Program-made: the position numbers and the translations under genes | Notes under the pieces: model-generated | Databases searched by the model: none | Seen by the model: only the letters and a program-made list of their open reading frames with translations | Told to the model about the DNA's origin: nothing | Assembly (NCBI RefSeq): GCF_947497275.1 | Contig: NZ_CANMFS010000001.1 | Span: 372,001-436,000 of the forward strand | Reading direction: 5' to 3' | Length of the DNA: 64,000 nucleotides | From: an uncultured Sulfitobacter sp. | GTDB taxonomy: Bacteria > Pseudomonadota > Alphaproteobacteria > Rhodobacterales > Rhodobacteraceae | In this document: positions 26,975-36,357 of the stretch, in pieces | Numbering within the stretch: the first letter of the stretch is position 1 | How the letters are laid out: each line of letters begins with the position of its first letter

Positions 26975-28300
26975 ATGACGACAACGCAAATAAAGCTCGG
27001 TACAGTCGCGATCGCCGCGACGCTCGCCTGTGCGCCCGCGGTTGCGCAGAACCGCATCGATACGCAATTGCCCAACGCGCCGGAATTGGCAGCCTACGGC
27101 GATATGAATGTCGGCATGCGGAAACTGGAGATGGTCAATCCCGACCAGATCGACATTCTTGCGATTGATTCAGCTGCCGAGAAGCCGGCGGAAATGCCGC
27201 GCTATGACCGGCCTTTGACGGTCGAGATGTGGTACCCTGCGGCGGACGGTGCGTCAGGGGCGACGGAATTCAACGCGTTCCTGCGTGACGGCTCCACCGA
27301 AGTGACGTTGACCGGGCAGGCCATGCGCGACGCAGCCACAGCGACACCCGACGCCCCTTTTCCGCTGGTCCTGATCAGCCATGGCTATCCCGGCAACCGT
27401 TTTTTGCTGTCCCATCTGGCGGAAAACCTTGCCTCGAAGGGCTATGTGGTCGCGTCGATTGACCACACCGACAGCACCTACCGCACGCAGGCGGCCTTTG
27501 GTTCGACGCTGGTGAACCGCTCGCTCGACCAGCTTTTTGTGCTGGAACAGATGGCGCAGATGGCCGGCGCGGACGGCGAATTCGCCGGGCTTTATGACGC
27601 GGAGAATGCCGGGCTGATCGGCTATTCGATGGGCGGATACGGCGCGGTGATCACTGCGGGCGGTGGTGTGACTGAAACATCTGTCGGCTATGCGTGGGGC
27701 GCGCCGCACGGCACACTTGCCATCCACCAGGCCGGATCGGACAGCCACGAGGCGTTGCCCGATCCCCGGATAAAGACAGCCGTGGCCTTTGGCCCCTGGG
27801 GCATGAACACCGGTTTCTGGAACGCCGAAGGGCTGGCCGGTGTGCAGATCCCGATGCTGTTCATTGCCGGATCACAGGACGGCACGTCGCTGTACGAGAA
27901 CGGCGTGCGGGCACTGTGGGAGAACGTGACAGGCGTTCCGACCGCGCTGCTGACCTATACAAATGCGGGTCACAACGCCGGAGCGCCGATGCCGGCCCCC
28001 GAGGAGAGCTTTTATTTCAATGAGGATAAGGGGTTCAACATTTCCGAGCATTACACCGATGCCGTCTGGAACACCGCGCGCATGAACAACATCGCGCAGC
28101 ATTTCGTCACCGCGTGGATGGACGAGCACCTCAAGGGTGAGGCGGAAAAAGGTGCCTACCTCGATCTCGTAGAAAACTCGAACGACGGGGTCTGGTCGAT
28201 GAACGAGGACGGCACGGTGAAAGAGGATCATACCTACTGGAAAGGCTTTCCCGAGGGTACGGCCAAAGGGCTAGTCTATGAGACGAAGACGCCCGAGTAA
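26975..28300 (+). CDS. Secreted alpha/beta hydrolase (dienelactone hydrolase / PAF-acetylhydrolase-like)
   Basis: 441 residues from ATG 26975, preceded by GGAGGAGG. The signal peptide ends at AVAQ (after residue 24). The hydrolase core contains PFPLVLISHGYPGNRFLLSHLAENLASKG (oxyanion region), the nucleophile elbow GYSMGGYGAV, a later FIAGSQDGTS strand with a candidate catalytic Asp, and TYTNAGHNAG with a candidate His. This resembles the predicted dienelactone hydrolase group (COG4188). Substrate unknown; periplasmic or extracellular esterase is likely. Divergent from the DUF1194 gene. Confidence 0.87.
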   Translation: MTTTQIKLGTVAIAATLACAPAVAQNRIDTQLPNAPELAAYGDMNVGMRKLEMVNPDQIDILAIDSAAEKPAEMPRYDRPLTVEMWYPAADGASGATEFNAFLRDGSTEVTLTGQAMRDAATATPDAPFPLVLISHGYPGNRFLLSHLAENLASKGYVVASIDHTDSTYRTQAAFGSTLVNRSLDQLFVLEQMAQMAGADGEFAGLYDAENAGLIGYSMGGYGAVITAGGGVTETSVGYAWGAPHGTLAIHQAGSDSHEALPDPRIKTAVAFGPWGMNTGFWNAEGLAGVQIPMLFIAGSQDGTSLYENGVRALWENVTGVPTALLTYTNAGHNAGAPMPAPEESFYFNEDKGFNISEHYTDAVWNTARMNNIAQHFVTAWMDEHLKGEAEKGAYLDLVENSNDGVWSMNEDGTVKEDHTYWKGFPEGTAKGLVYETKTPE

Positions 28301-28339
28301 GGCATTCGACGTATGAGCCGTGTGCGGATCATGTTCTCT

Positions 28340-28371
28340 CACGCCGCCGTCCGATTTATGGCGGTGGCGTG
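28340..28371. terminator. Possible hairpin terminator between the hydrolase and dnaB
   Basis: Ten-base-pair stem CACGCCGCCG / CGGTGGCGTG (one G-T pair) with a 12-base loop in the convergent gap. No T-tract follows on either strand, so termination activity is uncertain. Confidence 0.4.
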
Positions 28372-28468
28372 TCTGTCCGGGCGCGTGGCACGAACGGTCT
28401 GTGCCGCGCGGTACGCGTTATCGGAAGGCGGAATTGCGCGCGCCGCAGCCCGTTAGCGGTGCGCGGGC

Positions 28469-29965
28469 TCAGAACTCGCGCTCGTCACCGCCCTGTTGCC
28501 ACGGCTTCACAAGGTTGCCGAAGCGCGTGAAGCGGCCCTCGAAACTCAGCTCGACGGTGCCGATGGGGCCGTGGCGTTGTTTGCCGATCACCACCTCGGC
28601 GCGGCCGTGCAGGCGCTCCATCTCTTCTTGCCAGACTGCCATCTTGTCCAGCTCGTGATCGCCGGGCTTTTCACGCTCTTTGTAATATTCTTCGCGGAAC
28701 ACGAACATCACCACATCCGCGTCCTGCTCGATCGAGCCGGATTCGCGCAGATCGGAGAGTTGCGGGCGCTTGTCCTCGCGGTTTTCCACCTGGCGCGAAA
28801 GCTGCGACAAGGCGATCACGGGTATGTCCAGTTCCTTGGCGATGGCCTTGAGGCCCATGGTAATCTCGGAGATCTCGTTGACGCGGTTCTCGTTCTTGCC
28901 GGTGCCACGTACCAGCTGCAGGTAGTCGATGATGAGCACATCGAGGCCGTGCGTCCGCTTGAGACGGCGGGCACGGGCGGCAAGCTGAGAAATCGGCAGG
29001 GCGGGGGTGTCGTCGATGTAGAGTGGGCAGGCTTCCAGCGCCTTGGCGGCATCGACGAACCGGCGAAACTCGGCCTCTGTCATATCGCCCGAGCGGATCT
29101 GCTGCGACGGGATCTCGGCGGCTTCGGACAGGATGCGCGCGGCCAGCTGTTCCGCGCTCATCTCGAGGCTGTAAAAGCCGACGACGCCGCCATCTGTCGC
29201 GCCCTCGGTCCCATCGGGAAGCTGTCCGCGCTTGTACGCCTTCGCCACGTTGAAGGCGATATTGGTGGCGAGGGATGTCTTGCCCATGGACGGACGACCC
29301 GCAAGGATCAGAAGATCCGACCGGTGCAGGCCGCCGAGTTTCTTGTCCATGTCGATCAGGCCGGTGGACACCCCCGACAGGCCGCCGTCACGCTGGTAGG
29401 CTGCGTTGGCGACATTAACTGCGTCCGTTACCGCTTTGAGAAAGCTCTGGAAACCGCTTTCGACCTGACCTTGTTCCGCCAGTTTGTAAAGCTGCTGTTC
29501 GGCCTCGACTATCTGCTCGCGGGGCTCGCTGGCGACATCGACCGTCGCCGCCTTGGCCGCGATGTCGCGCCCCAGCGCGATCAGATCGCGGCGTACGGCC
29601 AGATCATAGATCATCTGCGCGTAATCGCGCACCGCAAAGGCGGAGATCGCAGCACCTGCAAGACGGGCCAGATAGGCCGGACCGCCAAGCTCCTTGAGGC
29701 CTTCGTCATCCTCCATGAACGCCTTGAGCGTCACCGGGGAGGCGAGGTTGTTCTTGGCGATCCGCGCGGCGGCGATCTCGAATATGCGGGCGTGCACGGG
29801 ATCGTAGAAATGGCGCGGGCCGATGATCGAGGCGACGCGATCGTAGATGTCGTTATTGGTGAGAATCGCACCCAGAAGCTGCTGCTCGGCCTCGATGGAA
29901 TGGGGCATGGTTTCGGGTGCCTGCACCGCGAGTCCAGTGGTGTTCATCGATGCGATTTCGTTCAT
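28469..29965 (-). CDS. dnaB: Replicative DNA helicase DnaB
   Basis: 498 residues. N-terminal primase-interacting domain (PHSIEAEQQLLGAILTNN), linker, and RecA-like C-terminal ATPase: Walker A GRPSMGKTSLA, SLEMSAEQLA, LIIDYLQLV (Walker B) and an arginine-finger region SQLSRQVENREDKRP ending in DLRESGSIEQDAD. It is the hexameric helicase at the replication fork. Second Met (residue 7) is an alternative start. No intein. Head of the minus-strand block; convergent with the secreted hydrolase. Confidence 0.97.
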   Translation of the reverse strand: MNEIASMNTTGLAVQAPETMPHSIEAEQQLLGAILTNNDIYDRVASIIGPRHFYDPVHARIFEIAAARIAKNNLASPVTLKAFMEDDEGLKELGGPAYLARLAGAAISAFAVRDYAQMIYDLAVRRDLIALGRDIAAKAATVDVASEPREQIVEAEQQLYKLAEQGQVESGFQSFLKAVTDAVNVANAAYQRDGGLSGVSTGLIDMDKKLGGLHRSDLLILAGRPSMGKTSLATNIAFNVAKAYKRGQLPDGTEGATDGGVVGFYSLEMSAEQLAARILSEAAEIPSQQIRSGDMTEAEFRRFVDAAKALEACPLYIDDTPALPISQLAARARRLKRTHGLDVLIIDYLQLVRGTGKNENRVNEISEITMGLKAIAKELDIPVIALSQLSRQVENREDKRPQLSDLRESGSIEQDADVVMFVFREEYYKEREKPGDHELDKMAVWQEEMERLHGRAEVVIGKQRHGPIGTVELSFEGRFTRFGNLVKPWQQGGDEREF

Positions 29966-30106
29966 TTTCCGCCCCTGTTTGACCCGCAGCCGTCATAGCG
30001 AACGGGCGGCGCTGCCGCAAACTGTATATTTCTGTGGATAACAAGCTGACGGCGGCAGCCTTCTACATCTTGCGGTGAAACCGGTCGCTGCGTCAACCTG
30101 TAGGGG

Positions 30107-30784
30107 TTAGCGCCGGTTTGCTTCCTGCCATTCGCGCGGCGATTTCAAGAACTTTTCCACTTCGTCCAGCGTGGCGCCCGGGAAGGCGTCCTGTGCTTTC
30201 GCCTCTGCCAGAACGTCCCACCAGGTACACAAGTGATGCAGCGCAACGCCATGATCGCCTAAGGTCTTTTCCGTTTCTGGAAAAATGTCATAGTAAAAGA
30301 TCACGGCGGTATGCGCACATGACGCACCGGTTTCTCTGATCGCGTCGACAAAGCTGAGTTTTGACCCGCCGTCGGTGGTCAGATCCTCGACCAGCAGAAC
30401 GCGCTGACCTTCGCTCATATCGCCCTCGATCCGCGCATTCCTGCCGTAGCCCTTTGGCTTCTTGCGGATGTAAGTCATCGGCAGCGCCAACCGTTCGGCC
30501 ACGAGGGCTGCAAACGGGATGCCAGCGGTCTCGCCGCCGGCGATGTTGTCGAACGCCTCAAAGCCTGCGTTGCGCATCACCGTGACGGTCAGAAAATCCA
30601 TCAGCGTCGCGCGGATGCGCGGGTAAGAGATCAGTTTGCGACAGTCGATGTAGCTGGGCGAGGGCAGGCCGGAGGCCAGCGTAAAGGGCGTATCGGTGTT
30701 GAAGTTCACCGCCTTGATTTCCAGCAGCATGCGCGCGGTCAGGCGCGCCATTTCCGGCGCGTCGGGATAGGATGAGGGGATCAT
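30107..30784 (-). CDS. pyrE: Orotate phosphoribosyltransferase
   Basis: 225 residues from ATG 30784, which has GAAGGAG eight bases upstream; a TTG two codons earlier is less likely. PRPP-binding motif [13 protein letters not shown], plus [14 protein letters not shown] and [11 protein letters not shown] matching the flexible catalytic loop. It converts orotate + PRPP to OMP in pyrimidine synthesis. Thirteen bases downstream of pyrC in the same direction. Confidence 0.96.
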   Translation of the reverse strand: MIPSSYPDAPEMARLTARMLLEIKAVNFNTDTPFTLASGLPSPSYIDCRKLISYPRIRATLMDFLTVTVMRNAGFEAFDNIAGGETAGIPFAALVAERLALPMTYIRKKPKGYGRNARIEGDMSEGQRVLLVEDLTTDGGSKLSFVDAIRETGASCAHTAVIFYYDIFPETEKTLGDHGVALHHLCTWWDVLAEAKAQDAFPGATLDEVEKFLKSPREWQEANRR

Positions 30785-30797
30785 GGGCAAAGCTCCT

Positions 30798-31829
30798 TCA
30801 AACGCTCCAGTTGAGCGGCATCGCGGGATCGAAAACAGTGACCGGTCCGTCGGCTGTGTCGATGTGGGCGGGGTAATCCGGCATCTCGCGGATCAGCGTG
30901 AGCGTCGCCTCGTTGGGCGGCAGGCCATAGAACGCGGGGCCGTTGAGCGATGTGAAGGCTTCGAGCCTGTCCAGCGCGCCGTCCTGTTCGAAGACTTCCG
31001 CAAGGATCGACATCGTATTGGGCGCGGTGAAGCAGCCCGCACAGCCACAGGGCAGCAGTTTGTTGGCGTCGGTGTGCGGGGCAGAGTCGGTGCCAAGGAA
31101 GAACCAGGAATCGCCGGAGGTGGCGGCGGCGCGCAGGGCAAGGCGGTGCGTCTCGCGCTTGGCCACCGGCAAGCAATAATAGTGGGGCTTGATCCCGCCA
31201 GCGAGAATGTGATTGCGGTTGATCACCAGATGATGCGTGGTGATCGTGGCGGCCAGATTGGTGTCACCGGTCTTGACGTAATCAACTGCGTCGGACGTCG
31301 TGATATGTTCCATCACCACGCGCAGGCCGGGATGGTCGCGGCGGATCGGTTCGAGAACCCGGTCGATGAAAACCGCCTCGCGGTCGAAGATGTCGACATC
31401 CGCATCCGTCACCTCGCCGTGGGTGCACAACGGCAGACCGATTTCGGCCATCTTGTCGAACACCGCGGCGACCTTGGTAAAATCGCTGACACCGGAGGCG
31501 GAATTCGTTGTTGCGCCCGCGGGATAGAGTTTGACCGCCGCGATCAATCCGTCGGCATGGGCAGCCGCGACATCGGCGGGGTCGGTGTCTTCGGTCAGAT
31601 AAAGCGTCATCAACGGTGTGAAATCATCGGCTCCCGGGATCGCGGCAATAATCCGGTCACGGTAGGCCCGCGCGTCGGCGGCGGTGACAACGGGGGGAAC
31701 CAGGTTGGGCATGATAATCGCGCGGGCGAAATCGCGCGAGGTGTAGGGCAATACGGCGCGCAGCATGTCGCCGTCGCGCAGGTGGAGATGCCAGTCATCG
31801 GGACGGCGGATCGTATGTGTCTGGGTCAT
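30798..31829 (-). CDS. pyrC: Dihydroorotase (class II)
   Basis: 343 residues, the size of the E. coli-type homodimeric enzyme. Zinc ligands in DWHLHLRDG, the carboxylated Lys in [19 protein letters not shown] and EHITT, and [10 protein letters not shown] with the catalytic Asp. It closes carbamoyl-aspartate to dihydroorotate. Forms a pyrC-pyrE operon. Confidence 0.97.
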   Translation of the reverse strand: MTQTHTIRRPDDWHLHLRDGDMLRAVLPYTSRDFARAIIMPNLVPPVVTAADARAYRDRIIAAIPGADDFTPLMTLYLTEDTDPADVAAAHADGLIAAVKLYPAGATTNSASGVSDFTKVAAVFDKMAEIGLPLCTHGEVTDADVDIFDREAVFIDRVLEPIRRDHPGLRVVMEHITTSDAVDYVKTGDTNLAATITTHHLVINRNHILAGGIKPHYYCLPVAKRETHRLALRAAATSGDSWFFLGTDSAPHTDANKLLPCGCAGCFTAPNTMSILAEVFEQDGALDRLEAFTSLNGPAFYGLPPNEATLTLIREMPDYPAHIDTADGPVTVFDPAMPLNWSV

Positions 31830-31862
31830 GGGCGCGGTGCTAGCACGCCGTCCGCAAAAGCA

Positions 31863-32801
31863 CTAGTCGTCTTGAGCGGCGGCTTTCGCTTCGAGTTCGT
31901 TCAGCCTGCGGACGAAGCGCGGCGCGTGCATCCGGGCGGTGACGTTGCGCGCCAGTGCAAGGGCAAGAACATCGCGCCCGTCATTGTCGAGCGCGGCCAA
32001 GACGTTGCGCAAATAGGGCGGGTGCATCCGGCGAGCCCGCATCATTTTTGAGAACGCCACCTCGTCCAGGGTGCCATCTGCGATCGCGCCGAGCAGTGCG
32101 GGCAGCTGGTCCATCTCCAGAAGGTCTGTCTGGATCGCGCCGCCCATGTGGCGGATGCGCAATTTGCAGACATTGGGCCGGGTGAAAAGCGCCGCGTGCA
32201 TGGCATCGAGACGCTCACGTGGATCGTAGACGATGTAGGCCGCATCGGCGGCATCCAACATGTCGGGCGCATAGCCGTAGCGAGAGGTGAAATCAGTCCG
32301 CCGCATCTCGACGAACCTGTCGTCCCATTCGGTCACGCGCGGATCGAGCGTCGCCTGCGGCTGGACAGCCAGCACCCGTGCGCCCGGTGCCGCCACCGAA
32401 AAGGCAGCGGCGGCGTAGCCACAGGGGCCGGCACCGTAGAAAACCACACGCTCGAACTCATCGAAGAATCCGTCGTCGATCAGCCGGTCGAAGTAGCCAT
32501 AGACGGATTTGTCCCGAAACCAGGTGTCGCCGTCGGATGCGATGCACAGCGTCGACCACCCGTTGTCCTGCATCATCTCCCATCCCAAGGGCTGCGCCAG
32601 CGAGGAAAGCGCGGGGATCCCTTGCAGGGTTTCGAAAGTGACGAGCAGCGTATCGGATTTTTCCACGAAAGCGGCATAGTGACGTCTGCCCAGCCGCTCG
32701 AAATAGCCGTCTTCGTCACACAGCGTCTCGACCGCCGACAGCCAGTCGGCTTTCTTCATGCCGGCAAGCGACGTATCGAATGTCAGGCGGTTCTCGCTCA
32801 T
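31863..32801 (-). CDS. Uncharacterised 312-residue protein at the end of the glycosyltransferase cluster
   Basis: Start chosen at ATG 32801 (MSENRLTFDTSL); sequence further upstream in the frame is unlike protein. No signal peptide or membrane segment. The central region VVFYGAGPCGYAAAAFSVAAPGARVLAVQPQ has a G-x-G-x-C-G turn followed by a small-residue helix and a strand, compatible with an alpha/beta hydrolase elbow or a Rossmann turn. Later parts are helical (LRIRHMGGAIQTDLLEMDQLPALL). Homologues I recall in roseobacters carry misleading names such as 'phosphoadenosine phosphosulfate reductase'; the PAPS-reductase motifs are not visible. It lies 101 bp downstream of the last glycosyltransferase on the same strand. 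Function unknown. Confidence 0.7.
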   Translation of the reverse strand: MSENRLTFDTSLAGMKKADWLSAVETLCDEDGYFERLGRRHYAAFVEKSDTLLVTFETLQGIPALSSLAQPLGWEMMQDNGWSTLCIASDGDTWFRDKSVYGYFDRLIDDGFFDEFERVVFYGAGPCGYAAAAFSVAAPGARVLAVQPQATLDPRVTEWDDRFVEMRRTDFTSRYGYAPDMLDAADAAYIVYDPRERLDAMHAALFTRPNVCKLRIRHMGGAIQTDLLEMDQLPALLGAIADGTLDEVAFSKMMRARRMHPPYLRNVLAALDNDGRDVLALALARNVTARMHAPRFVRRLNELEAKAAAQDD

Positions 32802-32902
32802 GGCTCTTTCCTCAACAGGCTCGAATTCCGCTTTGATCGAATGCGGATTAGACGAAACACTACAGGGCCAATGCGGCGAAAATGGGAAGGATTTGCGTAG
32901 GA

Positions 32903-33958
32903 TTAAGGCGTTTCGGCGTTGGTCTTTCGGGCAAGATTGGCGTGATGGGCCATAAATTGCGCGGCTTCCCGGGACACGGGCCGGGATGGGGGCGCCATCA
33001 TCAGCCGCCCGAACAGCGCGCGAAAGGGCTCGCGCCTCAGCAATGCCTCGAAATGCGATTTGCGCCATGTGACGGCGTCATCGTGCAACCGTGACAGGAT
33101 CGCGTCAGCGCGCAATTCGGCAAGGGCGTGCGCGCGCGGTCCGGACATGGATTGGATGGTGGTATCGGTGTCGGTGTTGAAATTCCGCTCGATCCAGTAG
33201 TCGAGTCCCAGAAGCTGATCGCTGTGCACGGCCCGCCCTCGATCTGCTTTGAGTACAAAGCTTTCCATAGCGCCAAGCGGATAGTGGTTCAGTTGTACCA
33301 GCCCGTAATTGTCCTGTCCGAAGTTGGAGAATATCCGCTTGCTGCGGAACTTGTCGGGCAGGCGGGTGCCATTGCCGTCAAACCAATGCGCACGGTCGAT
33401 CTTGCGCTCGTTGAGGTCGCGCGGGCGGTGGACACCGGGTTTGCGGTAGGTGCCGTCGTTGCGGTACAGCGTCTTGAACATTGCCGCGCGCCAGGGCCAG
33501 TACATCACCGCAGGTGCGCAGCGCTGGAACGTGTCAAGCACGGGCGCATCGGCATAGCGCACCTGTCCCGCCGCACCGAACAGCCGCCACGTCAGCGTGA
33601 TCGCCGTGGCGTCGGGAATGGCCGCATGCAGCGCCGACAATGTATGATCGCCGCAACGGATGTTGACGAATTCGTCGACATCGAGCGGCAGGATCCAGTC
33701 GGCCTGTTTAACGACGCTGTGTTTGCCCGCGATCTTGAGTGCCGTGAACTGGATGCCGCCCTTGTCGTAGGGACCATCGTTGCGCAGGTGGGTGAGCATC
33801 CCCATCTCGTCCAGCCGGTCGAGCATCACATCGGTACCGTCATCACAATCGTTTGAAAATACGAGGAAATCGGTGAACCCGATCGCGCGGTGATGCGCCA
33901 ACCATTCAAGCAGGAACGCGCCCTCGTTGCGCACGCACAGGATTGCCAGATGACGCAT
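32903..33958 (-). CDS. Family 2 glycosyltransferase (Glyco_tranf_2_4)
   Basis: 351 residues. Opening strand LAILCVRNEGAFLLEWLAHH, then GFTDFLVFSNDCDDGT, and metal site WILPLDVDEFVNI. The middle portion ITLTWRLFGAAG, and QLNHYPLGAMESFVLKADRGRA near the C-terminus, are shared with the two paralogues upstream in the operon. Cytoplasmic, no signal. Its ATG shares one base with the stop of the preceding fusion gene (TGATG), implying translational coupling. Acceptor and sugar unknown; a surface polysaccharide or lipid glycan is possible. Confidence 0.87.
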   Translation of the reverse strand: MRHLAILCVRNEGAFLLEWLAHHRAIGFTDFLVFSNDCDDGTDVMLDRLDEMGMLTHLRNDGPYDKGGIQFTALKIAGKHSVVKQADWILPLDVDEFVNIRCGDHTLSALHAAIPDATAITLTWRLFGAAGQVRYADAPVLDTFQRCAPAVMYWPWRAAMFKTLYRNDGTYRKPGVHRPRDLNERKIDRAHWFDGNGTRLPDKFRSKRIFSNFGQDNYGLVQLNHYPLGAMESFVLKADRGRAVHSDQLLGLDYWIERNFNTDTDTTIQSMSGPRAHALAELRADAILSRLHDDAVTWRKSHFEALLRREPFRALFGRLMMAPPSRPVSREAAQFMAHHANLARKTNAETP

Positions 33959-36357
33959 CAGCTTTCCATATCCAGCGCCAGCGCGTAGGCGACACGCTCC
34001 GTCTCGGTCAGTTTGACCTTGAGCGCCTCACGATAGAGATCAGCGAATTCGGGGTTCTGGTGCAGCTCGTCCGCCTTGGCCCGGTGCCAGCGCAGGCCGC
34101 TTTCATGCCAGCCACGCAGGGTTTCATCCTGCATCAAACGGTCGTATTCGAGCCGCAGGCGCGGCAGGTTGCGCTTAATCGTGTTGTCGCTGAAATCCGA
34201 CCAGTCCATGCGAATCCAATAGTTGATCCCGATGGAGCGGTCCACATGCAGCGCACGTCCGCGCTGCCGCTTGATCAGAAAGCTCTCGGCAGAGCGCAGT
34301 GCGTAGTGGTTGAGTTGCAACAGATCGTAGCCGATGGATTTCTTGGACGAGCGCCAGCCGTTTTCCGCAGCTTCGTTGGTCATGTCGACGCCTGATCCGT
34401 TCACCCATTTGACGCGGGATTTAAACGAGGCATCCAGTTTGTTTGGGCGATGACAGGAGATTTTCTCGTAAGCGCCGATGTTCTTGAACATCGTCTTGAA
34501 GCCCCAGACCGTATGCGGCTTGGGGCAGTATTTCGGCGCGCAGGTATCGAACTGGTCGATCACGAAATCATCCGCGAGATCGGTCACACCGTTGTGTCCG
34601 AACAGCCGCCACGTCATTGCGACGTTGGTGGCATCGGGCACCGCGTCGAGAAAATCCTGCACCGTGCCGTTGCCGCAGCGCACGTTCATGAACTCGTCCA
34701 CATCGATGTGGATGATCCAGTCGGCGTTCTTGATCACCGGTTCCCTGAGCGCCTGGTTGAGCGCGTACTGCTGGGGCGAGTTCCCTTTCCACGCGTCGTT
34801 GTTGCGGTGTTGCAGAATACCCATTTCCTGAAGCCGGTCGAGGATTTCTGTCGTGCCGTCCTCGCACCCGTTTGTATAGATGAGGAAATTGTCCACCCCC
34901 ATCGCCCGGTGATAGGCGACCCATTCGACGATATAGGGTGCTTCGTTCTTCATGCACCCGACAATGACGGTGCCGCTGCTGCCGGCGGGCAATGTGCGCT
35001 GCGCAACCGGGGCATAGGCCGGGGCGCGCGTTTCTTCGTCGACGGATCCCATCCTGTTGTGCGGGGCGAAAGAGGATTTGCGCAGCTTCTCGTAGTTTTG
35101 CACCGCAAGGGGGGGCATGATATCGCGCGCGGCCTGTGTCAGCGCATCGGGTGCGTCGGCGTCCGATAGACCGGCGATTGATGCCTCCGGCGGTGCGAGC
35201 GCACCATCCACCGCATTGGTGAGTTTCTCCAGATCAGACGCCTTTGTCTGCTGTTCCTGCTGCGTCGCCTTGTCGATGCGCCACATGAAGCCCAGCAGAT
35301 ATTGCGAGGCGCGAAATCCAAAGAGCGGGTCAGCCTCCGCCCATAGCCCCTTGGCGGGGGGGGCGGTGAACGTGTGGGGGTCCAGCGTCGGGTGCGCCTT
35401 GACCAGGCGCGCGAGGCCGGGGGCGAAATGGTCTGCGATGGGGTGAAGCGATGCGATGTCCATCGGCGGGCCGTCAACTGCGACCTCCTGTACCAGCGCG
35501 CGCCACAACTGGCGGGGCAGTATGCGTTTGCGGCCCGCAAGCACTTTCAGGATCAACGCGTTCAACTGCCGCCCTCGCGCCAGGCTGGCAGCGGCAGGCA
35601 TGGACGGAAGGACAACAGCAGGTGCGCGTCCGATAGTCTGCGCGATGCCGACCGTGGCGCAGATTTCGTCAGTGACCGTCTCCGCCGCGAAAGCTTCGGC
35701 ATCATAGCTGCGCAACGTGACACATCCGCTGCCAAACCCGGCCTCCCAGAACGCCACCAGCGCAGGCAAGTCGATCCAGTGCACCGGCGCCTGAGTTTCG
35801 GCGAAAACGCCGGCGGCCGGGTCGATGGGCGGAGCGGCGTCCAGCGCGCTTTGCCACCAGCCTGCGCCGCCAACCAGATCGAGTTCAGCCTGCAATGTGA
35901 TGCCGCGCCCTTCGAGGATCTGTTCGGCGTAGCTGCGCGCAAGCATCGCCACGGGATGATCCACATGCGCCACGATGCGGATATCGTCGGACAGGGGGAC
36001 AAGCAGATCGCGCAGGCGTGCCACCTCATCGGCGGTGCGCAGGCTGGTGCCAAGCTGGGCACAGGACAGGATCAGCGTATCGGGCCTGTGCTGCGTCACC
36101 TCGCGGGCCAGATCCTCGGCCACCGTGGCGCGCAGAACATCCTGCTTTTCAACGGGGATATAGCCACGGTTGAAGCGGAGCGGATCCACATGACCGGGGT
36201 CCGTTACGGCCATGAAGAGCCGTGTGTGGTTTTTGTTTCCGGGGCTGCGGGCAAACAGCACGCCCTTGCCGATCAACTGGTCCCGCTTGGCCGCGAGTAC
36301 CGATTGCAACCGCGCGGCACTCAATTCCTCAAGCCCGATATGCAGGACGATGCGCAT
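33958..36357 (-). CDS. Fusion protein: sulfotransferase-like domain lacking the P-loop + family 2 glycosyltransferase
   Basis: 799 residues from ATG 36357. Residues 1 to ~330 follow the layout of bacterial sulfotransferases (RIVLHIGLEELSAARLQ, KGVLFARSPGNKNHTRL, LILSCAQLGTSL, ARLRDLLVPLSDDIRIVAHV), but the PAPS-binding loop usually KTGTTS reads ELSAAR, so PAPS binding is probably lost. A low-complexity linker (about 330-475) leads to a complete GT2 domain: TVIVGCMKNEAPYIVEWVAY, FLIYTNGCEDGTTEIL, WIIHIDVDEFMNV, and QLNHYALRSAESFLIKRQRGRA. It is coupled to the flanking genes by TGATG on both sides. Two domains in one chain suggest a joint glycan-modifying role; the details are inference. Confidence 0.82.
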   Translation of the reverse strand: MRIVLHIGLEELSAARLQSVLAAKRDQLIGKGVLFARSPGNKNHTRLFMAVTDPGHVDPLRFNRGYIPVEKQDVLRATVAEDLAREVTQHRPDTLILSCAQLGTSLRTADEVARLRDLLVPLSDDIRIVAHVDHPVAMLARSYAEQILEGRGITLQAELDLVGGAGWWQSALDAAPPIDPAAGVFAETQAPVHWIDLPALVAFWEAGFGSGCVTLRSYDAEAFAAETVTDEICATVGIAQTIGRAPAVVLPSMPAAASLARGRQLNALILKVLAGRKRILPRQLWRALVQEVAVDGPPMDIASLHPIADHFAPGLARLVKAHPTLDPHTFTAPPAKGLWAEADPLFGFRASQYLLGFMWRIDKATQQEQQTKASDLEKLTNAVDGALAPPEASIAGLSDADAPDALTQAARDIMPPLAVQNYEKLRKSSFAPHNRMGSVDEETRAPAYAPVAQRTLPAGSSGTVIVGCMKNEAPYIVEWVAYHRAMGVDNFLIYTNGCEDGTTEILDRLQEMGILQHRNNDAWKGNSPQQYALNQALREPVIKNADWIIHIDVDEFMNVRCGNGTVQDFLDAVPDATNVAMTWRLFGHNGVTDLADDFVIDQFDTCAPKYCPKPHTVWGFKTMFKNIGAYEKISCHRPNKLDASFKSRVKWVNGSGVDMTNEAAENGWRSSKKSIGYDLLQLNHYALRSAESFLIKRQRGRALHVDRSIGINYWIRMDWSDFSDNTIKRNLPRLRLEYDRLMQDETLRGWHESGLRWHRAKADELHQNPEFADLYREALKVKLTETERVAYALALDMES

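Noticed and set aside
28496-29998. A 500-codon open frame antisense to dnaB
   Set aside because: It mirrors dnaB exactly and has no recognisable domain.
30785-30790. TTG start for pyrE two codons upstream
   Set aside because: ATG 30784 has the right spacing from GAAGGAG.
30783-32051. A 422-codon open frame antisense to pyrC
   Set aside because: Shadow of pyrC; no domain, no plausible ribosome site.
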